A DNA stretch of 64,000 bases from Cyanoderma ruficeps (lineage: Eukaryota > Chordata > Aves > Passeriformes > Timaliidae): NCBI GenBank assembly GCA_008694505.1, contig VZDJ01000223.1, forward strand, positions 3,809,350-3,873,349, read 5' to 3'. Numbering within the stretch: the stretch's first letter is position 1; each line of letters opens with the position of its first letter. This document shows positions 58,906 through 64,000 of this stretch, in pieces. The position numbers were made by a program, and so were the translations under genes. Below the pieces are notes generated by a model that saw only the letters and a list, made by a program, of their open reading frames with translations, was not told the origin of the DNA and did no database searches.

Positions 58906-60940
58906 CTCCCTTTAGAAAAGCAACCCCAGTTGGCTGAACTGGAAGGTTTGATATATGGAGAGTATTTAGACATTTATTATTCAAATTAATTGCCAGAGGG
59001 AGCTCCTCTCTGAAAGGCTGAGCGAGGTAGTGTTGTTCTCCCCTCTCCACAGCAGCAGGGATGGAATATGAAAGCACCTGGCAACCATCCAGCCATTCCT
59101 CTGGAGCCAGGCTTCCCATTCCTGCTCTCCCTACTCCATCTCCTTTGCTTGCAGCGGGACAAATGCCTGTGATGATGCCAAGGGAAGGAGAGCAGAGGAG
59201 GAAAACACGGCCTGGCACATTCCCTTCCTGCCCTGGCTCCCTGGGCAGGGGGAGGTGGGCGATTCCCCGAGCAGGGGGAGCTCTGGATGGAAATGCTGCG
59301 AGCTGGCAACTCCCAGGGGCAGCAGGAGGGAGAGAAAAGCACCTGCAGAGAGCAATCCTCAGCCTGACAAGGCGTCTCAGGTCTGTGGGGTGAGTCACTC
59401 TCGGATGTGACCGGCCCAGCACTGTCAGTGATGTGAAACCACCTCCAGCCCACACCTGCCCCAGCTCCCTGGTAAAGGCAGGGTGGTGTGGGTGTGGCAG
59501 TGCAGAGCACCCGAAATCCTTGCAGGAAAGAAAGGTCCAGACTGTCTTCTTGTTGAGGGGACTCTCCAAGGCCCGTTTGTGGCAGGATTTCACTGTCCCA
59601 TCTCCATCTTCGCATTTGTACCACTCACAAACCTTTGCATTTAAACCACTCTTTCTGTTTCTTTGCATTTAAATAACTCCTCCTCCTTGGCTCTTGGCAG
59701 TGGTGTGGGACATGACCCCACACGTCTGCAGTTCCTGTAAAGCAAAAGAACAACTAAAACCTCTGAAACAAAACTAAAAACTGAAGATAATTTCCCATTC
59801 CCACAGCTCTTTGGATCTCACATTTCTTTAGCACAGGCTGATTTTCTCCTCCATCTTCTGGTCAGATGGGATTTCTGTCTATGGGACATGAATGTCACCC
59901 CATCCTTATGTGCCAGGCTGTTTGGGATGAGCTCCTAATGCAATGTTTGTGAAAAATACTTCATCAGTAGGAGAAACAGATCTTTGCTTGGCTGACATGG
60001 GCAGCCAGTTATTATTATTATTGTCTGCAGCCAGTTCTGTTTCTGCCCCGTGTCAGTTTGAAGCTTCAGACCAACCCATTGTGGAGGAGCTGGAGGGGCA
60101 GAGCGAGGACCACGATCCATGTTTGTGATCCTGTGCTGTGATCCAAGCACAGGATGGATTCCAGGAACATCAGAACACTTAAATATAGCAGCTGTGCTTG
60201 CTCAGCAGCTTCGGGTCCAGCAGGCCTAAGGGGAGGTGTGAAATTCAGTCTCAATCACCACATTAGCAACGTTTCCCGAGAATTCCAGGATCCCTCTTTT
60301 CCCTGGTTGATGTCTCTTTGAAATGCTGGAGAAAGTAATGAAATTATCAGGGGGAAAAATAAAACATTAATATGTGGCTATAGGAACCATGGGCTAAACT
60401 CTTCCTTCGTCTCCCAGCAAACCTCACCAGTGTTTGTAAAAGCTTCCAAACACAAAAAGCATCACACGAGTGAAAATATTTGAGTTCTTATTCGTTTGGA
60501 TTTAATAAAAGCCCCAAAGAGCTGTTGGGTGTGCTGAGGAGGAAATGCTGCTCCTGAGACACCTGTACAAACCAGTAAGCCCAGGATGCCTCTGGTTACA
60601 GAGGAAAATACAGGAAAAGTGTTTCCTAGGAAAATGAACGGAGGCAGGGAACTCCCTGGAGGGTTTCAGCTCAGGGTTGGGAGTGTGGTCATGGTGCATT
60701 GTCACTCATGATACTTTTCACCTCCATTTTGCAAATTCTACCCAAAATCTCCTCCAGAAAGGGCGATGCTCTCATTACGAAGACCTCAAAGTTCTCCTTC
60801 TCTCGCTGCTGCTTTCCTGCAGGTCTCTTAAAACTTTTAAATGAGCTGGATTAATAAAATATGCTCCATCTCTCTCATGCACACATTTTAAATTAATAAA
60901 GGCAATCCCGCTGTGAGTTCACGCTGGAACAAACCAGTCC
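58906..60940. other. intergenic, no feature recognised
   Basis: Two kilobases of mostly unique sequence. Open frames of up to about 320 codons on the minus strand around 58700-59670 have no recognisable domain and run into the CR1 copy. A short (ATT)n lies near 60009-60020. Confidence 0.55.
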
Positions 60941-60944
60941 AGCA

Positions 60945-61395
60945 CGCCCAGTCCTCGTGTCCCCAGCCCGTGTGTCCCTGTCCAACCTGTCCCCGCCCAG
61001 CGTCTTCCTGTCCCACGTGTCCCCACCCTGCTTGTCCCCATCCCTTATGTCCCTGTCCCACGTGTCCACGTCCCCTATGTCCCCATCCCATCTGTCCCTG
61101 TCCCCTGTGTCCTCATGTCCCTGCTGTCCCTGTGCCTTCTGTCTCTGTCCACTGTGTCCCCATGCCCCGCCTGTCCCCATCCCTCCTGTTGCTGTCCCCT
61201 CCGTGTTCCTGTCCCGTGTGTCCTCGTCCTGCCTGTCCCCATGTCCCGCCCGTCCCTGTCCCTCCTGTCCCTGTCCCTCCTGTCCCTGTCCAGTGTGTAC
61301 CCATGTCCCGCCCGTCCCTATCCCTCCTGTCCCTGTCCCTCCTGTCCCTGTCCAGTGTGTCCCATGTCCCTCCTGTCCCTGTCCCGTGTCCCGGT
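60945..61395. repeat. C-rich minisatellite, about 15 bp unit with 62 bp higher-order repeat
   Basis: Degenerate units of the type TGTCCCTGTCCCGTG fill about 450 bp. From 61239 a larger unit starting CCATGTCCCGCCCGTCCC recurs 62 bp later at 61301. The plus strand is C/T-rich; runs CCC-N3-CCC-N6-CCC-N3-CCC give G-quadruplex potential on the minus strand. No stop codons occur over long stretches on either strand, which creates false ORFs. Confidence 0.93.
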
Positions 61396-61414
61396 CCCGC
61401 AGTCCCTTGGGGGA

Positions 61415-61429
61415 CCAGCAGGGGGCGCG
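61415..61429 (+). promoter_or_regulatory. CTCF-like motif
   Basis: CCAGCAGGGGGCGCG matches the vertebrate CTCF core CCASYAGRKGGCRSY at 14 of 15 positions; only the last base deviates. It sits in the roughly 75 bp spacer between the two oppositely oriented minisatellite blocks. Occupancy is not provable from sequence. Confidence 0.6.
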
Positions 61430-61465
61430 CGCAGGCCGCGCAGCCGGGGGTGCGGCGGGAGCGGG

Positions 61466-61651
61466 GGGACACGGGCAGGGGACACGGGCAGGGGACACGG
61501 AGGGGACACGGGCAGGGGACATGGAGTGGACAGGGGCAGGGGGCATGGAGGGGACATGGAGGGGACACGGGCAGTGGACACGGGCAGGGGACACGGGCAG
61601 GGGACACGGAGGGGACACGGGCGAGGGGCATGGGCAGGGGACACGGGCACT
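61466..61651. repeat. G-rich minisatellite, about 15 bp unit, near-inverse of 60945-61395
   Basis: Units of type GGGACACGGGCAGGG, with variants GGACACGGAG and GGACATGGAG. The reverse complement (CCCTGCCCGTGTCCC) resembles the unit of the left block, so the two arrays are imperfect inverted repeats. GGG/GGGG runs spaced 2-4 bp give G-quadruplex potential on the plus strand. Confidence 0.92.
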
Positions 61652-61925
61652 TTCCCCCCGGCCTGTCCCGACCCCTCTGCTCCTGCCGCCCCTGCATCGC
61701 CCCAGGCGGCGCCAGGTGAGACCCGGCGCGGCCCGCAGCGCGGGTGCGGAGTGGCGGAGGGAGATGGACACGCCGGTGGCGATGGTTTCCCTGACGCCGC
61801 CTCTGGATCCGTTCCTGGCTCGGGGAATCGGGAATGGTTTTGGTCCTGGTCACGGCCAGGGGATGCAGGCTGGGGCGCAGGGCTCCGGCCACCTGTGGGA
61901 ATGGGACTGACGTCCTGCCTGTGTG

Positions 61926-61995
61926 TGGAATGGAATGAAATGGAATGGAATGGAATGGAATGGAATGGAATGGAATGGAATGGAATGGAATGGAA
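61926..61995 (+). repeat. (TGGAA)14 microsatellite, one variant unit
   Basis: Fourteen units of TGGAA, the third being TGAAA (61936-61940). Joins without a gap to the TAGAA array on its right. Same repeat family as the array at 19146. Confidence 0.97.
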
Positions 61996-62058
61996 TAGAA
62001 TAGAATAGAATAGAATAGAATAGAATAGAATAGAATAGAATAGAATAGAATAGAATAG
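61996..62058 (+). repeat. (TAGAA)12 microsatellite
   Basis: Twelve perfect TAGAA units directly between the TGGAA array and a minus-oriented CR1 3' end. On the CR1 sense strand this is (TTCTA)n, a shortened form of the ATTCTATG-type terminal repeat of CR1. Confidence 0.97.
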
Positions 62059-62275
62059 GTGGGAAGGGAACCACAAGGATCATTCAAGTCCAGCACAGAC
62101 ACTCCAACAATCCCACCCTGGGAGTGATGTCCAAATATTCCTGGAGCTCTGGCAGCCTCGGGGCTGTGCCCATTCCCTGGGCAGCCTGAGCAGTGCCCAG
62201 CACCCTCTGGGGGAACAACTTTTCCCTGATCTGCAGCCTGACCTTCCACTGACACTGAAGCCTGAGGCTGCTACT
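62059..62275 (-). mobile_element. CR1 LINE 3' fragment, minus orientation, with expanded tail
   Basis: Plus strand reads the inverted CR1 3' end: GGTGGGAAGGGAACCACAAG, GATCATTCAAGTCCAGCACA, CCTCGGGGCTGTGCCCATTC, CCTGGGCAGCCTGAGCAGTG, AACAACTTTTCCCTGATCTG, CTTCCACTGACACTGAAGCC. Its 3' tail continues left into the TAGAA and TGGAA arrays. Confidence 0.87.
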
Positions 62276-64000
62276 GGCTCGTGTGACAGCAAACCCAGGG
62301 CAGGGAGCCTGGGCCACCACCCGAGCTGTACCCAACCTCTTCCTTCCTCCCTTCTGCAGCCCTGGGGCTGTGCTGGTGGCACCCAGTGCAGAGCCCAGCC
62401 CCTGCCAGCACGAACCAGTGCCATGGTGTGGGGAGCACCTCTCAGAGCCCAGGAGCACCTCTCAGAGCCCACAGCTTCCCCATTCCCGACACGCCCTGAG
62501 GGTGTCCCGCGGCAGAGTGGGATCAGCAGGATGCTCTGAGCGGGTTTTTGGCCGCTCTGCTGCCCTGGAGCCTCGTGCCTGGCAAGGCTGTGGGCTTGTC
62601 TCTGACCTGCTGGTGTCACCTCTGCCTGGGAACCATCCCCTCACACCTGAGGCCATGTTTCACCCCCATCAGCCAGCCCTGGGCTCCGACTTCTTCACAG
62701 GATGCATTTCACAACCCTTGATTTGTGTCTCTGTTGCTGTAGATACGGCCAGCTTCTGCCTATGTGTGTTTACTTGTTTTTCTCATCTTTCTACGGCCTT
62801 ACAGACATAAAAAACTGTAGCAGCACACAAGTTCAGGGTTTCCAAAGGAAGCTGTGGTCTGAGACACGCAAAGAAATGTCAGTGGTAGAGAGTTACACTT
62901 GTGGTTAGTGACTGTTTATTTGTTTTGCTAAGTAGAAGCAGGTGTTACTGAGGGTATTTGGGGAAAGAGGAGAAGGGTTGTGCTGCTCAGAGGTTTGAAA
63001 ACCTCCTCACCAGTGTTAACTATTGTTTTCAGACACAAGAAGCAGGATGCAGGCGAGAGAGAGAAGGATTTTGCTTCGGTCTTTCAACACGAACATTAAA
63101 ATTTCAGCTTTCTCCTTTCATTTTCATTTTGTGTGTTACAACTTGAAAACCTTATTATCAAGGACTTCACAGGGATGATAGTGAAGCAGTGGCAGGAACC
63201 CCAAAAGCGTTCACCAAAACCCCAAATGTGTTCACCAAAGGCCCTACACGTGCTCAAGGAGAACCAGGAGAGCTTATTAAAATGCCTCGAGGTGCTGCTG
63301 CAGGATTGAAGTATAATATCTGCAGAAAACTTTGTGTGCTCAAAGGGTTACTCTCTGCCATTTACTATGGACTATTTTAAAATTTACTGTCTGACAAGGA
63401 ACTACCAGTGCACTAAAAATTCTTCTCTGGAAAGCTAATGTTTGTATCTCTTGGCTGACAGCGGTTGCTAGCATGATGCTCAGTATTTGGTCTGTGCTGA
63501 AGCTGCCTGTATCCAGGAATGTTTGTCTTCATCACTCTTGAACGCTCCTAAATCGAGTCTGGGGTGTGCTGTGGGATCTGCCCAGAGCGTGGGCTCCAGG
63601 GAGAGCAGACAACTCTGGTTGCATCTAAGATATTTCATGGTGTTCAGGAGAAAATGCTTTGAATTTAATCCAGGTTGTTTACATAGCTCTCTCTCTCTTT
63701 TTTTAATTTTATTTTTTAAATTTTTTTAAATCAGGCTCACGTTTTTAATGGGTGCTTTGTGTGAGAGGTTTAATTTCCTGTGTCAGGATGTTATTTGTAA
63801 TTACTGTAACCAGGATTTGGGCAGGTTTCCGTTCTTTACCTCTCCCAGGTAGGACACTTCCTGCTCTGTGCTGGCAAATTGTCTCCCCTGTACCTGGGCC
63901 CCAAATCAGGCTGACGGGGGCAGATTTCCCACTGTGCACAATTTTCAGGGCTAATTTTTGCTCTCAGCTTTACAGATCTGCTTTTGTTCTCCCTTCCTGC
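62276..64000. other. intergenic, right end of window
   Basis: No exon recognised. 62290-62660 is GC-rich with several short open frames lacking known motifs. An A/T-rich homopolymer stretch lies at 63691-63733. The next gene on this side is not visible. Confidence 0.55.

Larger units (their letters stand above)
61390..61830. promoter_or_regulatory. third CpG-rich block, possible unassigned CpG island
   Basis: CpG clusters at 61388-61465 and 61665-61800, interrupted by the G-rich minisatellite. Contains a strong CTCF-like site and a plus-strand CGCCAG|GTGAGACC donor-like sequence at 61707-61720. No gene can be assigned. Could be a promoter of a gene further right, an insulator, or simply GC-rich repeat DNA. 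Confidence 0.4.

Noticed and set aside
58303..59668. Minus-strand open frames of 199, 212 and 321 codons.
   Set aside because: They overlap a CR1 3' end and unique GC-rich DNA, two overlap each other in different frames, one crosses the N, and no family motif is present.
60945..61651. CRISPR-like or tandem-array system.
   Set aside because: Units are contiguous minisatellite repeats with no spacers, in a vertebrate nuclear context.
60893..62255. Long open frames on both strands (up to about 380 codons) across the minisatellites and pentamer arrays.
   Set aside because: They are open because the repeat unit lacks stop codons. The predicted proteins are Pro/Cys/Gly-rich or F-H-S-I-P repeats with no domain.
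1..64000. Endogenous retrovirus, viral insert or a new multi-gene system.
   Set aside because: No LTR pair, gag/pol motif or other unexplained gene cluster seen; all recognisable mobile DNA is CR1 3' fragments.

Overview
The window is nuclear DNA from a bird. It has spliced vertebrate genes with long introns, and many partial CR1 LINE copies on both strands, typical of avian genomes. Several CR1 3' ends look neoavian or songbird-like rather than chicken-like, but the species cannot be fixed from the sequence. Nothing looks bacterial, viral or plasmid-derived, and I found no tRNA, rRNA or CRISPR array.

Two protein-coding genes stand head to head. RGS9 runs leftward from its start codon at 18939. 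Nine coding exons can be joined without a frame break into 220 residues, down to 6324: N-terminus, DEP domain and DHEX linker. The GGL and RGS domains must lie left of the window. GNA13 (G protein subunit alpha-13) runs rightward from 25156 to 50435 in four coding exons and is complete at 377 codons, followed by a 3' UTR of about 4.3 kb. RGS9 and GNA13 are also divergent neighbours in mammals, so the order is conserved. Both proteins belong to heterotrimeric G-protein signalling, but they act on different alpha subunits: RGS9 speeds GTP hydrolysis on Gi/transducin-type subunits, while Galpha13 drives RhoGEF/RhoA signalling.

Layout: 1-6323 RGS9 intron 9 (partial); 6324-18939 RGS9 exons 9 to 1; about 18610-19145 RGS9 CpG-rich promoter, abutted by a (GGAAT)20 array; 19250-24900 intergenic with a CR1 cluster; about 24900-25710 GNA13 CpG island and exon 1; 25439-49862 GNA13 introns and exons 2-3; 49863-50435 last coding exon; 50436 to about 54710 3' UTR; then downstream intergenic DNA. 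That last stretch ends in an unusual block at 60940-62275: a C-rich minisatellite, a strong CTCF-like site, the G-rich near-inverse of the minisatellite, a CpG island, a TGGAA/TAGAA array, and a CR1 3' end from which the array seems to have grown.

I did not find a new multi-gene system. The most interesting structures are the CTCF-centred inverted minisatellite, the two pentanucleotide arrays next to CpG islands, and a probable assembly duplication around a single N at 58367.
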